A DNA stretch of 64,000 bases from Actinomycetospora sp. TBRC 11914 (GCF_012933465.1 NZ_JABBND010000019.1:1-64000); one strand, 5' to 3'. Positions 16,573-25,084 are shown, counted from the first letter of the stretch. Numbers and translations are program-made. Notes: a model not told the origin generated them from the sequence alone.

Positions 16573-16968
16573 TCACCCGTGCGACCGGGCGTCCAGCTCG
16601 CCCGTCGGGCCCGCCTCGCGGAGCACGCGGTCGAGGCCGGTGAGGCGCAGCGCCCGCTGCGGCTGGCCGTGCAGCCCGCGCAGTCCGAAGGTGCCGCCGG
16701 CCCCGGTGACGCGCTGCGAGGCGCCGAGCAGGACGCGCATGCCGCACGAGTCGCAGTAGGGCACCGCGGCGAGGTCGACGACGAGCCGCGTCGGCCCGTC
16801 CTGCTCCGCCAGGCGGTGCTCGATCGCGGCCTCGAGCTCGCGGAAGTGGGTGTAGTCGATGTCCCCGCTCACCACGACGACGACCGCCCCGTCCGCCGAC
16901 TCACCGCTGCGGACCGTGAAGTCGAGCGCCTCGTACTGCCCCCCGCTGTCGGGGACCCGGGTGCTCAC
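16573..16968 (-). CDS. STAS-domain anti-sigma factor antagonist
   Basis: 131 residues forming one STAS domain: VVVVVSGDIDYTHFRELEAAI, RLVVDLAAVPYCDSCGMRVLL, then the QRVTGAGGTFGLRGL strand-helix. The DSCG segment (about 73-76) holds the conserved phosphorylatable Ser of SpoIIAA/RsbV proteins. Such proteins, when dephosphorylated, bind an anti-sigma kinase and release its sigma factor. It overlaps the upstream cobalamin-binding gene by 4 bp (GTGA) and lies in a run with a PP2C phosphatase that could dephosphorylate it. The cognate RsbW-like kinase and sigma factor are not in this window. Confidence 0.88.
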   Translation of the reverse strand: MSTRVPDSGGQYEALDFTVRSGESADGAVVVVVSGDIDYTHFRELEAAIEHRLAEQDGPTRLVVDLAAVPYCDSCGMRVLLGASQRVTGAGGTFGLRGLHGQPQRALRLTGLDRVLREAGPTGELDARSHG

Positions 16969-18026
16969 GCCGATCCCTCCGTCGTCCCCTCCCGGAGCCC
17001 GGCGCAGGCCTCGCGCACGGCGTCGGAACGGATCAGGGCGGTGGTCCGCGGCGAGTCCCCGAGGCGGGTCGCCAGCTCGTCGAGCGCACGCCCGACCTCG
17101 TCCCCCGTCAGCCCCCCGGGCACGACGACCGACCCGATCCAGCGCACGAACCGGGCGAGCAGCCCGGCGTCGTCGACGTAGACCGCGGCCGCGAGGAAGT
17201 CGACCAGGTGCCCGAGGTCGTCGGTGAGCTCCTCGGAGGGCTCGTCGCGCAGGCGGCTCGCGACGCCGGCCACCAGCTCGCCGCGGCGGCCCTGGAGCAG
17301 GGCCTGCTCCTCACGGGAGGTGTCATCGACGGTGACCGCGTCCTGGTCGCCCGTGAGCGACGGCGAGTCGAGCAGGGCGACCGCGGCCCGGGCGTCGGGG
17401 GCCCAGCCGTCGGCGCCCACGGACCGGGCCCACTCGCCGTCGGGACCGAAGGCGGGGCCGCCCGCGAGGACCGGTGTGCCGGTCGCGCGGCAGGCCTCCA
17501 CCACGCGGCGCGCCGCCGGCAGGCGGGAGGGCAGCGAGCTGGACACCGCGACGACGTCGGGGCCGGCCGCGTTGAGGTGCATCGCGACCTGGGCGGCCGG
17601 GACGCTCGACCCGAGGTAGCTGACCTCCCAGCCGTGGCGGACGAGCACCTCGGCCAGCAGCCGGGCGGGCAGGCCGTGCCACTCGCCGTCCAGGCAGGCG
17701 ACCGCGATGCGTCCGACGCCCGTCGGCCCGCCGGCCGGGCGGTGCCGGCTCACGGCGGCCACGACACGCTCGGAGATGTGGGTCGCGATGTGCTCCTGCA
17801 CGACGCTCCACGTCCCGGCGGCCCAGCGCTCCCCCACCTCGCGCTGTGCCTCGGCGATGACGTCGAGCAGGACGTCCTCGGTGTCGTGTCCCGCATCGAC
17901 CGCGGCGAGCGCGACCGCGACCGCGCCCTGTTCGTCGGAGGCCGCCAGCCGGTCGAGGTAGTCCTCCCGGACGGCGGCCAGATCGGCGGCCCCGGCCAGG
18001 GGCGCGGGATCGGCGGGTGCGCTCAC
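16965..18026 (-). CDS. Cobalamin (B12)-binding sensor protein, CarH-like without DNA-binding domain
   Basis: 353 residues. The N-terminal helical bundle carries the adenosylcobalamin cap signature W68-x9-E78-H79 (GERWAAGTWSVVQEH), matching the W...EH spacing of the photoreceptor CarH. The next domain (about 105-235) is a B12-binding Rossmann fold with E115-W-H117 replacing the usual DxHxxG/ExH motif (H117 the likely axial ligand) and SYLGSSVP. The C-terminal third (about 250-353) is helical and unassigned. No MerR-type helix-turn-helix is present, so output is presumably protein-protein, fitting the coupled STAS gene. GTG 18026 has GAAGGAG upstream. The residue after W68 is Ala, where CarH has the light-state His. 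That comparison is from memory. Confidence 0.85.
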   Translation of the reverse strand: MSAPADPAPLAGAADLAAVREDYLDRLAASDEQGAVAVALAAVDAGHDTEDVLLDVIAEAQREVGERWAAGTWSVVQEHIATHISERVVAAVSRHRPAGGPTGVGRIAVACLDGEWHGLPARLLAEVLVRHGWEVSYLGSSVPAAQVAMHLNAAGPDVVAVSSSLPSRLPAARRVVEACRATGTPVLAGGPAFGPDGEWARSVGADGWAPDARAAVALLDSPSLTGDQDAVTVDDTSREEQALLQGRRGELVAGVASRLRDEPSEELTDDLGHLVDFLAAAVYVDDAGLLARFVRWIGSVVVPGGLTGDEVGRALDELATRLGDSPRTTALIRSDAVREACAGLREGTTEGSA

Positions 18027-18087
18027 GCGCGCGCTCCTTCCTGGGTCCTCGCGGTCACGGGGAAGTCCCCGACCTGCGGTGACCTTC

Positions 18088-19839
18088 TCACGCGGCCTCC
18101 GTGCGGCCGCCACCACCGGCGCTCCCGGCGTCGCGGACCAGGCCCAGCCGGGGAGCGCTCACCTCACCCCCGCGCGCCGGCCCGGCCGGGGCCTGCAGGG
18201 CGAGCAGGGCCACGTCGTCGTGGTCCTGGCCGGCGAGCCACTCGGTGAGCAGCTGCAGCACGCGCTCGCAGATCACCGGCGCCGGGGCGCCCGCGCAGCC
18301 CGCGAGGGCGCTCTCCAGGCGCTCCTCGCCGAAGAAGTCCCGCCCGCGCGGCCCGCCGCGGGCCTCGGTGACGCCGTCGCTGTAGAGCAGGCACGTGTCG
18401 CCGGGCCCGAGGACCACCTCGGTGCCGCCGAAGTCGGCGTCGCGCAGCGCCCCCACGAGGGTGCCGCTCACCGGGACCTCCTCGACGGTGCCGTCGGCGC
18501 GCAGCACGTAGGGCGGCGGGTGGCCCCCGGTGGCCAGCCGCAGCCGCACCGAACCGTCGGGGGCCGGCAGCGCGTCGCCGAGCACCATCGTCGCGAACCG
18601 CGGGACGGAGGGCGCCCCGGCGGCGTCGAGGTCGGCCGCGTCGAGCAGCGCCTCGTTGAGCAGGGCGAGCAGCACGGCGGGGTCGCGCTCCACCAGCCGC
18701 AGCGCGTGCAGCGACTGCCGCACCCGCCCGGACAGCACGGCCGCCTCGATGCCCTTCCCGCAGACGTCGCCGAGCAGGAACGGGGTCTGGCCGGCCGTCG
18801 TCACCGGCAGCACCTCGTAGAAGTCGCCCCCGACGCGCAGGCTCTCCCGCGCGGGCCGGTAGGCGCTGCCGAGGACGAGCCCGTCGACGCCCTGCGGCAG
18901 CGGCGGCGGCTCCAGGCTGCCCTGGAGCACCTCGCCCAGGTGGGCCTGCTCGCGGTAGAGCGCCGCGGCCGAGAGCGCGGTGCCGACCCGCACGGCGTAC
19001 TCCTGGGCGAGCGGCCACCGGTCATCGTCGGCACCGTCGGGGGCGTCGGAGGCATCGTCCACGAGGACCAGCACGCCACGCACGATCGTGCCGGGCACCG
19101 GGACGACCGTGATCGGTCCGTCCGGGGTCGCGCCGCCCCAGACCGGCAGGTCGGTGAGCTCTAGGGTGACCCACGGATCGACCGGGACGTCGTCGCTCAG
19201 CGCCTCGGCCAGGCGGGGGGCCGCCCGGAGCTCGGTGCGCGGGAGCTTGCCGGACACCGCGCGCGTCCCGTCCTGGGCGCGGACCCACCGCACCGTGTCG
19301 GAGCCGTCGGAGAGCAGCACCAGGACGGTGGGGGCGAGCACGCCGGCCGCCAGGGTCACGGCGGTGCGGAGCGTGCGGTCGAGGTGCAGGACCCCGTGCA
19401 GGGCGCGGCCGGCCTCGGCGAGGAACTGGGCCCGGGCCTGGGCCCGGTGCAGCGACCGCGACCCGAGACGCTCCTCGGTGACGTCGCGCAGGTACCAGCA
19501 GGTCAGGACGTCGCCGGTGCGCGGGTCGTCGAGGACCTGCGCCCGGGCGGCGAGGCTGCGGCCGTGGACGACGGCCTCGAACGACGCGGCGCCCCCGACC
19601 ACCGCGGCGGTGAACTCGTCGTGTCCCGCGTGCTCGACCGGACGGCCGGCGACGAGGCCGGGCAGCAGCCGCTCCCCCGCCGGGTTGACGGCGTGCACGA
19701 TCTGCCGGGTGCCGCCCGGGCTGGCGGTCCCGGTGACGACGACGGCCTCGCTGAGGCCCTCGAGCACACGGGCCGACAGGCTGCGCATGCCCGACGGAGG
19801 TGTCGGCAGGGGCGCGCCTGCCGGCATCGTCGAGTCCAT
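18088..19839 (-). CDS. PAS-GAF-PP2C (SpoIIE/RsbU-type) protein phosphatase
   Basis: 583 residues. The PAS-like sensor (about 17-125) ends in LTCWYLRDVTEE; a GAF-like domain follows (about 140-290). The SpoIIE-type PP2C domain (about 320-545) has VGGDFYEVLP (metal Asp339), GDVCGKGIEAA, TGGHPPPYVL, LYSDGVTEARG (Asp488) and late HDDVALL. These are the metal-binding positions of active phosphatases that dephosphorylate STAS antagonists in stress-sigma cascades. ATG 19839 (GGGGGA upstream) is chosen over further open frame. It is followed 61 bp later by the cobalamin sensor and then STAS, forming a partner-switching module. It is divergent from the HbpS-like gene by 121 bp. Confidence 0.9.
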   Translation of the reverse strand: MDSTMPAGAPLPTPPSGMRSLSARVLEGLSEAVVVTGTASPGGTRQIVHAVNPAGERLLPGLVAGRPVEHAGHDEFTAAVVGGAASFEAVVHGRSLAARAQVLDDPRTGDVLTCWYLRDVTEERLGSRSLHRAQARAQFLAEAGRALHGVLHLDRTLRTAVTLAAGVLAPTVLVLLSDGSDTVRWVRAQDGTRAVSGKLPRTELRAAPRLAEALSDDVPVDPWVTLELTDLPVWGGATPDGPITVVPVPGTIVRGVLVLVDDASDAPDGADDDRWPLAQEYAVRVGTALSAAALYREQAHLGEVLQGSLEPPPLPQGVDGLVLGSAYRPARESLRVGGDFYEVLPVTTAGQTPFLLGDVCGKGIEAAVLSGRVRQSLHALRLVERDPAVLLALLNEALLDAADLDAAGAPSVPRFATMVLGDALPAPDGSVRLRLATGGHPPPYVLRADGTVEEVPVSGTLVGALRDADFGGTEVVLGPGDTCLLYSDGVTEARGGPRGRDFFGEERLESALAGCAGAPAPVICERVLQLLTEWLAGQDHDDVALLALQAPAGPARGGEVSAPRLGLVRDAGSAGGGGRTEAA

Positions 19840-19960
19840 GCGTCCCCCTGTGGGTCGGCGGCGTGGGCCCAGGCTAACGTCTCGAGCTCCCGCGGGACGG
19901 ACGGGCGAAGACGGTGCGCTCGCCGCGCCCCCGTGGGCCGCCGGTGGTAGGCAGCGCCGC

Positions 19961-20395
19961 ATGAGCGCCCTGACCTACTCCCACGCCAGCACCATCGTCG
20001 CCGCCGCCCTCGACCACGGCCGGCAGGCCGGCTACAAGCCACTGACCGTCGCGGTCCTCGACACCGGCGGTCACCTGGTCGCGCTGGGCCGGGCCGACGG
20101 GTCGGGGTTCCTGCGCCCGGACGTCGCGATCGCCAAGGCGCACGGGGTGATCGGGCTCATGATGGACAGCCGCGCGATCGCCGCGCGCGCGGCCGACTCG
20201 CCGGAGTTCTTCACCTCGGTGGCCGCGCTGGCCGGCGGGAAGGTGTTCTCGGTGCCCGGCGGGGTCTTCGTCTGCAACGCCGAGGGGGAGGTCATCGGCG
20301 CGGCCGGGGCCTCCGGGGACGCGTCGACCGCCGACGAGGAGGCGGTCGTGGCGGGGATCGAGGCCGCGGGGCTGGTGGCGCGTACCGGGGCCTGA
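19961..20395 (+). CDS. GlcG/HbpS family heme-binding-like protein
   Basis: 144 residues spanning a single GlcG/HbpS domain: LTVAVLDTGGHLVALGRADG (described by residues 29-48), ASPEFFTSVAALAGGKVFSVPGGVFV region, and the closing GASGDASTADEEAVVAGIEAAGL. HbpS of Streptomyces binds haem and senses redox stress; GlcG is of unknown role in glycolate loci. There is no signal peptide, so it is cytosolic. It stands alone, divergent from the phosphatase operon. A GlcD-like oxidase lies about 3.3 kb downstream but not in the same operon. Confidence 0.85.
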   Translation: MSALTYSHASTIVAAALDHGRQAGYKPLTVAVLDTGGHLVALGRADGSGFLRPDVAIAKAHGVIGLMMDSRAIAARAADSPEFFTSVAALAGGKVFSVPGGVFVCNAEGEVIGAAGASGDASTADEEAVVAGIEAAGLVARTGA

Positions 20396-20421
20396 CGGCC
20401 GGGGGCCGTCGCCGGGTGGGT

Positions 20422-20632
20422 GAACGGCGCCGTCCTCGCGCCCGATGCCAGGAATGCGCCATTGGTGCCGTGCGGGGCCGGCCCGGGTCGGTGAGCGAAC
20501 GGCGCCGTTCTCGCGTCCAGCGCCAGGAATGCGCCATCGGTGCCGTCCGGGGCCGGCCTGCCCGATGGGCGAACGGCGCCGTTCTCGCGCCCAGCGCCAG
20601 GAATGCGCCATTGGTGCCGCGCGGAGCGGGGC
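20422..20632. repeat. Three tandem copies of a roughly 75-bp unit
   Basis: Copies begin with GAACGGCGCCGT at 20422, 20497 and 20571 (periods 75 and 74). Each holds a GAACGGCGCCGTTC palindrome, a CCAGGAATGCGCCATTGGTG core, and a variable GC-rich tail. Open in several frames on both strands with no start or domain, so judged non-coding. It lies between the HbpS-like gene and the GntR promoter. Confidence 0.75.
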
Positions 20633-20658
20633 CCACCAACCCCGCGACCCCACCCTGC

Positions 20659-20671
20659 TACGCTTGTATCT
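20659..20671 (+). promoter_or_regulatory. Candidate -10 box for leaderless GntR transcript
   Basis: TACGCT at 20659-20664 followed by seven bases and then ATG at 20672 matches the TANNNT-N5-7-ATG spacing typical of leaderless actinobacterial genes. No Shine-Dalgarno precedes this ATG. Predicted from sequence alone. Confidence 0.45.
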
Positions 20672-21322
20672 ATGTCCGACACCAGTGGTATCTCGGCTGC
20701 GGAGGCCGTCTACCGCCACGTGAAGGACCGCGTGCTCACCGGCGAGCTCGAGGGCGGCCGGATGGTCAGCGAGGGCGAGGTGTCGGGCGCCCTGGGCGTC
20801 AGCCGCACCCCCGTCCGCGAGGCGTTCCTGCGCCTCGAGGTCGAGGGGTGGCTGCGCCTGTTCCCGAAGCGCGGCGCCCTGGTCGTGCCGGTCGCCCCGC
20901 ACGAGATCGACGAGGTGCTCGACGCCCGCGCGCTGCTCGAGGGGCACGCGGCGGCCGACGTCGTCACCCGCCCCGCCGACCTCGCCGCCCTCGTCGACGC
21001 CCTCGACGCGGTGATCGGGGCGCAACGGGCGTCACACGACGCGGGCGATCTCCGCGGGTACACCGAGGCCGACGTCGAGTTCCACCGGCTCGTCGCCGAC
21101 GCCGGGCGCAACTCCCTGCTCGCCGGCTTCCACCGGACGCTGCGCGAGCGCCAGCAGCGCATGACCGCCGAGTCGGTCCGGGGCCGCACCGCCGCGGCCC
21201 GGACCGTCCTCGACGAGCACCGCGCGCTGCGCGACCTCCTCGCGGCCGGCGACGCCGCCGGCTTCGGCCGCGCCCTCGTCACGCACCTGGACAACACCCA
21301 CCGAGGAGGACGGACCCGATGA
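20672..21322 (+). CDS. GntR-family (FadR-type) transcriptional regulator
   Basis: 216 residues. Winged helix at about 8-70 (HVKDRVLTGELEGGRMVSE, LGVSRTPVREAFLRLEVEGW) and an FCD domain at about 80-205 containing EADVEFHRLVADAG and EHRALRDLLAAGD, with the usual Asp/His metal-site pattern. ATG 20672 lacks a ribosome site and is probably leaderless. Its stop overlaps the MFS start (ATGA), so the regulator and transporter form a two-gene operon, suggesting control of uptake or efflux of a small organic acid or drug. Confidence 0.88.
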   Translation: MSDTSGISAAEAVYRHVKDRVLTGELEGGRMVSEGEVSGALGVSRTPVREAFLRLEVEGWLRLFPKRGALVVPVAPHEIDEVLDARALLEGHAAADVVTRPADLAALVDALDAVIGAQRASHDAGDLRGYTEADVEFHRLVADAGRNSLLAGFHRTLRERQQRMTAESVRGRTAAARTVLDEHRALRDLLAAGDAAGFGRALVTHLDNTHRGGRTR

Positions 21323-22530
21323 CCGCCACCCTGCACGCGCGTGAAACGCGGGCCACCGGCACGAGGGCATCGGCCTGGCTCCCGGTGGGCCTCGCGCTCT
21401 TCACCGTCGCGTGGGGCGGCAACCAGTTCACCCCGCTCATGGTCATGTATCGCGAGCTGGGCGGGTTCTCGACGGCGGTCGTCGACGTCCTGCTCGGCGC
21501 GTATGTGCTCGGGATCGTGCCCGGGATGCTCGTCGGGGGGCCGCTCTCCGACCGGCTCGGCCGCAAGCCGCTCATGCTCGCGGCACCGCCGATCGCGATC
21601 GTCGGCAGCCTCGTCCTCGCCGTCGGCGGCGACCTGGTGCCGGTGCTCTTCCTCGGCCGGGTCCTGGCCGGGCTCGCGCTGGGGATCGGCATGGCGGTCG
21701 GGTCGACCTGGATCAGCGAGCTCTCGGCCCGGCACGGCGACACGGCGGGCGGGGCCTCCCGCGCGGCGATGTCGCTGACCCTGGGCTTCCTGCTCGGCCC
21801 GGTGGCCGCCGGGCTGCTCGCCCAGTGGGCGCCGTGGCCGGAGGTGCTCTCCTACGCCGTGCACGTCGTCGTCGGGATCCCGCTCGGCCTGCTCGCGCTG
21901 CGGACCGCCGAGACGCTCGACCGGGGCGCGGCGCCCACCCGCCGGCTCCGCGACGACCTGCGCATCCCGCTCGGTGAGCACCGGGAGTTCCGGACGGTCA
22001 TCGCGCCGGTCGCGCCGTGGGTGTTCACGTGCGCCGGCGTCGCCTACGCCGTGCTCCCCTCGCTCGTGGCGAAGGCCGTGCCCGGTGGGGCGATCGCCTT
22101 CGCGGCCGTCATGACCGCGGTGACGCTGGTGGCCGGGTTCGCCGCGCAGACCGCGGCGAAGCGGCTGCGGCTCACCGACGCCCGCGGCGGGATGCTCGGC
22201 CAGGCCTTCGCCGCCGCCGGGATGGCGCTCGCGGCGGTGACGGCGGCGTCGCCGGGCGTGGTGCTCGCGCTGGTGTCGGCGACGGTGCTCGGGGTCGGGT
22301 ACGGCTTCGCGCTGGTCAGCGGGCTGGCCGAGGTCCAGCGGATCGCGCCGCCGCGCCACCTCGCGGGGCTGACCGCCGTGTTCTACGCGCTGGCCTACCT
22401 CGGCTTCGTCGTCCCGACGGTGCTGGCGCTGCTCGCGCCCGTCGTCTCCTACACGGTCCTCTTCGCCGCCCTCGGCGTGGTCGCCCTGGCGTGTCTCGCC
22501 GTCGTCGCGCGGGCTCGGCGCGGCGGCTGA
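21319..22530 (+). CDS. Major facilitator superfamily transporter
   Basis: 403 residues with about twelve membrane helices and a central loop near 200-220. The A-motif GGPLSDRLGRKPLM occurs between helices 2 and 3 (about 74-87). Helix 1 is WLPVGLALFTVAWGGNQF. The ribosome site GAGGAGG (21303-21309) lies in the end of the GntR gene, and the start overlaps it by 4 bp. Pfam-level MFS_1 fits; substrate and direction are not deducible. Followed by inverted repeat 22548-22599, a probable terminator shared with the convergent dehydrogenase gene. Confidence 0.88.
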   Translation: MTATLHARETRATGTRASAWLPVGLALFTVAWGGNQFTPLMVMYRELGGFSTAVVDVLLGAYVLGIVPGMLVGGPLSDRLGRKPLMLAAPPIAIVGSLVLAVGGDLVPVLFLGRVLAGLALGIGMAVGSTWISELSARHGDTAGGASRAAMSLTLGFLLGPVAAGLLAQWAPWPEVLSYAVHVVVGIPLGLLALRTAETLDRGAAPTRRLRDDLRIPLGEHREFRTVIAPVAPWVFTCAGVAYAVLPSLVAKAVPGGAIAFAAVMTAVTLVAGFAAQTAAKRLRLTDARGGMLGQAFAAAGMALAAVTAASPGVVLALVSATVLGVGYGFALVSGLAEVQRIAPPRHLAGLTAVFYALAYLGFVVPTVLALLAPVVSYTVLFAALGVVALACLAVVARARRGG

Positions 22531-22547
22531 GACCGGGGTCGGTGCCG

Positions 22548-22599
22548 AGGGGCACGTGAGGCATCCCGGGACCGCCCCCGACCTGCCCCACGTGCCCCT
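22548..22599. terminator. Inverted repeat between convergent genes
   Basis: Arms AGGGGCACGTG (22548-22558) and CACGTGCCCCT (22589-22599) pair perfectly, with a 30-nt GC-rich loop. It lies between the MFS gene (ends 22530) and the dehydrogenase gene (ends 22628). It is probably a factor-independent, T-less terminator; the loop is long, so this is tentative. Confidence 0.5.
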
Positions 22600-22627
22600 G
22601 GTCACCAGCCGCACGCCGGCTCCGCCG

Positions 22628-23659
22628 TCAGCCGTACGTCGGGTGGACCACGGCCTTGAGCGCCAGCGGGTCCCGGCGCGCCGCGAGCAGCGCCCCCACG
22701 GCGTCCTCGAGCGGGTGGTGCGAGGTGACCATCGCGTCGAGCCGGATGCGTCCGCACGCGGCCAGCCCGATCGCCGCCGGGTAGACGTGGGCGTAGCGGA
22801 AGGTCCCCTTGACGACGAGCTCGCGGGCCTGCACGACGTCGAGCGGCAGCGTCACCGACGCGCCCGTCCCGACGAGCACCACCGTCGCCGCGGGCGCCGT
22901 CGCCGCGACCGCGAGGTCGACCGCGGGCTGGACCCCGGTGCACTCGAGCACGACGTCGGCCTGGCCCAGCACGTCGCCGACCGCCGTGAGCGCGGTGTCG
23001 TGGTCGTTGGCGTCCACGGTCGCGGTCGCGCCGTACTCGGCGGCCACCTCGCGGCGCAGCGCCATGACGTCGGTGACGACCACCGCGGACGCGCCGCGGG
23101 CGAGCGCCACCTGCAGGCACAGCAGCCCGACCGGTCCGGCGCCGCTCACCAGCACCCGCGTGCCCGGGCCGATGTCGGCCTTCCCCGCGGCGTGCAGCGC
23201 CACGGAGAGCGGTTCGACGAGGGCCGCGGCCTCGTCGGAGAGCGAGTCCGGCACCGGGTGCGCGCGGTGCGCGGGGATGACGACGTACTGGGCGAAGGAG
23301 CCGTCGACCGGCGGCGTCGCGAAGAACGCGATGTCCGGGCACAGGTGGTAGCGCCCGCGGCGGCACTGCTCGCAGCGCCCGCACTCGGCCTGCGGCTCGA
23401 CGGCGACCCGCGTCCCGACGGCCGGTGCCGCCACCCCCGGCCCGACCGCCGACACCACCCCGGAGGTCTCGTGACCGAGCACGAGCGGGCCGTGCATGAC
23501 GAAGCCCCCGATGCGGCCGTGGTCGTAGTAGTGCACGTCGGACCCGCAGACGCTCACGGCACGCACCGCGACCTGGACCTGGCCGGGACCCGGCTCGGGG
23601 ACCTCGCGCTCCTCCAGCTCCACGTGGTCGGGCTCGGTCAGGACGGCGACGCGCTGCAT
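22628..23659 (-). CDS. Zinc-dependent medium-chain dehydrogenase (sorbitol/xylitol dehydrogenase-like)
   Basis: 343 residues of the MDR superfamily. Catalytic zinc ligands are Cys38 (VSVCGSDVHYYDHG), His63 and Glu64 (LGHETSGVV); structural zinc Cys are C93, C96, C99 and C107. The Rossmann motif is SGAGPVGLLCLQVA near 175. The CGSDVHYYDHGRIG wording is typical of polyol (sorbitol/xylitol) dehydrogenases using NAD+. ATG 23659 gives the expected family N-terminus; a longer upstream start is not supported. It is divergent from the GlcD-like gene with only 29 bp between starts, containing a small GAGTG-TGCC-CACTC palindrome (23666-23679). Confidence 0.88.
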   Translation of the reverse strand: MQRVAVLTEPDHVELEEREVPEPGPGQVQVAVRAVSVCGSDVHYYDHGRIGGFVMHGPLVLGHETSGVVSAVGPGVAAPAVGTRVAVEPQAECGRCEQCRRGRYHLCPDIAFFATPPVDGSFAQYVVIPAHRAHPVPDSLSDEAAALVEPLSVALHAAGKADIGPGTRVLVSGAGPVGLLCLQVALARGASAVVVTDVMALRREVAAEYGATATVDANDHDTALTAVGDVLGQADVVLECTGVQPAVDLAVAATAPAATVVLVGTGASVTLPLDVVQARELVVKGTFRYAHVYPAAIGLAACGRIRLDAMVTSHHPLEDAVGALLAARRDPLALKAVVHPTYG

Positions 23660-23688
23660 GGGGTCGAGTGTGCCCACTCTGGCCCACA

Positions 23689-25083
23689 ATGGATCCCGTG
23701 ACCGCCACGACCAGCGCCCCCGTCGTCGCGGACCTGCGGGCCGCGCTGCCGGCCGACCGGATCGTCGACGACCCGGACGTCCTGGCCTCCTACGCCCACG
23801 ACGACGCCGAGTGGGCGCCGTGGGAGCTCCCGGCTGCCGTGGTCCGGCCGCTCGACGCCGAGCAGTGCCGGGCGGTCGTCCTGGCCTGCCTGCGCCACGG
23901 CGTGCCCGTCGTCCCCCGCGGTGCGGGCACCGGTCTGTCGGGCGGGGCCAACGCGACCACGGGCAGCGTCGTCGTCTCCCTCGAGCAGATGACGCGCATC
24001 CACGAGATCGACCCGGCCGAGCGCCTCGCCGTCGTCGAGCCCGGCGTCGTCAACGACGACCTGCGCGCGGCCTGCGCCGCGCAGGGCCTCTGGTACCCGC
24101 CCGACCCGGCGAGCTCGCCGTGGTCGACGATCGGCGGCAACGTCGCCACCAATGCCGGCGGCGTGTGCTGCGTGAAGTACGGCGTCACCCGCGACTACGT
24201 GCTCGGCGTGCAGGTGGTCAACGGGCTCGGCGAGCTCGTGCGGCTGGGCCGGCGCACCGCCAAGGGCGTGGCCGGGCTCGACCTGGCCGGGCTGATGGTC
24301 GGGTCGGAGGGCACGCTCGGGCTGATCACCGAGGTCACCGTCAAGCTCCGCCCGGCCCGCGCGCCGGAGCACACCGTCGCCGGCTACTTCGCGAGCATCG
24401 TCGACGCCGGCCGCGCCGTCGCCGCCATCACCGCCGACGGGCTGACCCCGAGTGCGCTCGAGCTGGTCGACCGCACCTGCCTCGAGGCCGTCGACGCCTG
24501 GAAGAACATGGGCCTGTCCGCCGAGGCCGACGTCGTCCTGCTCGGCCGCTCCGACGCCCCCGGCGCGGCCGGCACCGCCGAGGCCGACGCGATGCTCGCC
24601 CACTTCGACGCGGCCGGGGCGACGTTCAGCGCGCGGGCCGCGGACGCCGAGGAGGCCGACGCGCTCTTCGCCGCCCGCCGCCTGGCCTACCCCGCCCTCG
24701 AGCGGCTCGGCCCGGTGCTCACCGAGGACGTGTGCGTGCCCCGCGCCGCGGTGCCCGAGATGCTCGCCCGGATCCAGGCCACCGGCGAGCGGTACGGGAC
24801 GACGATCGCCAACATCGCCCACGCCGGCGACGGCAACCTGCACCCGCTGCTGATCACCCCGGTCGGCGACGAGCCCGCCCGCGTGCGCGCCCAGGCCGCG
24901 TTCGAGCAGATCCTCACCGACGCGCTCGACCTCGGCGGCACCGTCACCGGCGAGCACGGCGTCGGGCTGCTCAAGCGGCACGGCCTCGAGGCCGAGCAGT
25001 CCCCCGAGGTCCTCGCGATGCAGCGCGCCGTCAAGGCGTCCCTCGACCCGCACGGCATCCTCAACCCGGGCAAGATCGTCTGA
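23689..25083 (+). CDS. FAD-linked oxidase, GlcD/D-lactate dehydrogenase type
   Basis: About 464 residues. N-terminal PCMH-type FAD domain with VVPRGAGTGLSGGANA (about 74-89) and VGSEGTLGLITEVTVKL; C-terminal domain with HAGDGNLHPLL (substrate/metal His) and TVTGEHGVGLLKRHGL. These are hallmarks of glycolate oxidase GlcD and D-2-hydroxyacid dehydrogenases that oxidise glycolate, D-lactate or similar acids. No iron-sulfur domain is fused. The start is ATG 23689 or GTG 23698; neither has a ribosome site, and a leaderless start is possible. It is followed one base later by an HSL-type hydrolase, probably co-transcribed. Confidence 0.88.
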   Translation: MDPVTATTSAPVVADLRAALPADRIVDDPDVLASYAHDDAEWAPWELPAAVVRPLDAEQCRAVVLACLRHGVPVVPRGAGTGLSGGANATTGSVVVSLEQMTRIHEIDPAERLAVVEPGVVNDDLRAACAAQGLWYPPDPASSPWSTIGGNVATNAGGVCCVKYGVTRDYVLGVQVVNGLGELVRLGRRTAKGVAGLDLAGLMVGSEGTLGLITEVTVKLRPARAPEHTVAGYFASIVDAGRAVAAITADGLTPSALELVDRTCLEAVDAWKNMGLSAEADVVLLGRSDAPGAAGTAEADAMLAHFDAAGATFSARAADAEEADALFAARRLAYPALERLGPVLTEDVCVPRAAVPEMLARIQATGERYGTTIANIAHAGDGNLHPLLITPVGDEPARVRAQAAFEQILTDALDLGGTVTGEHGVGLLKRHGLEAEQSPEVLAMQRAVKASLDPHGILNPGKIV

Positions 25084-25084
25084 C

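Noticed and set aside
20422-20632. 75-bp tandem repeats as a CRISPR or small-peptide array
   Set aside because: Only three long units without unique spacers; translations in all frames are Arg-rich and unlike a peptide family.
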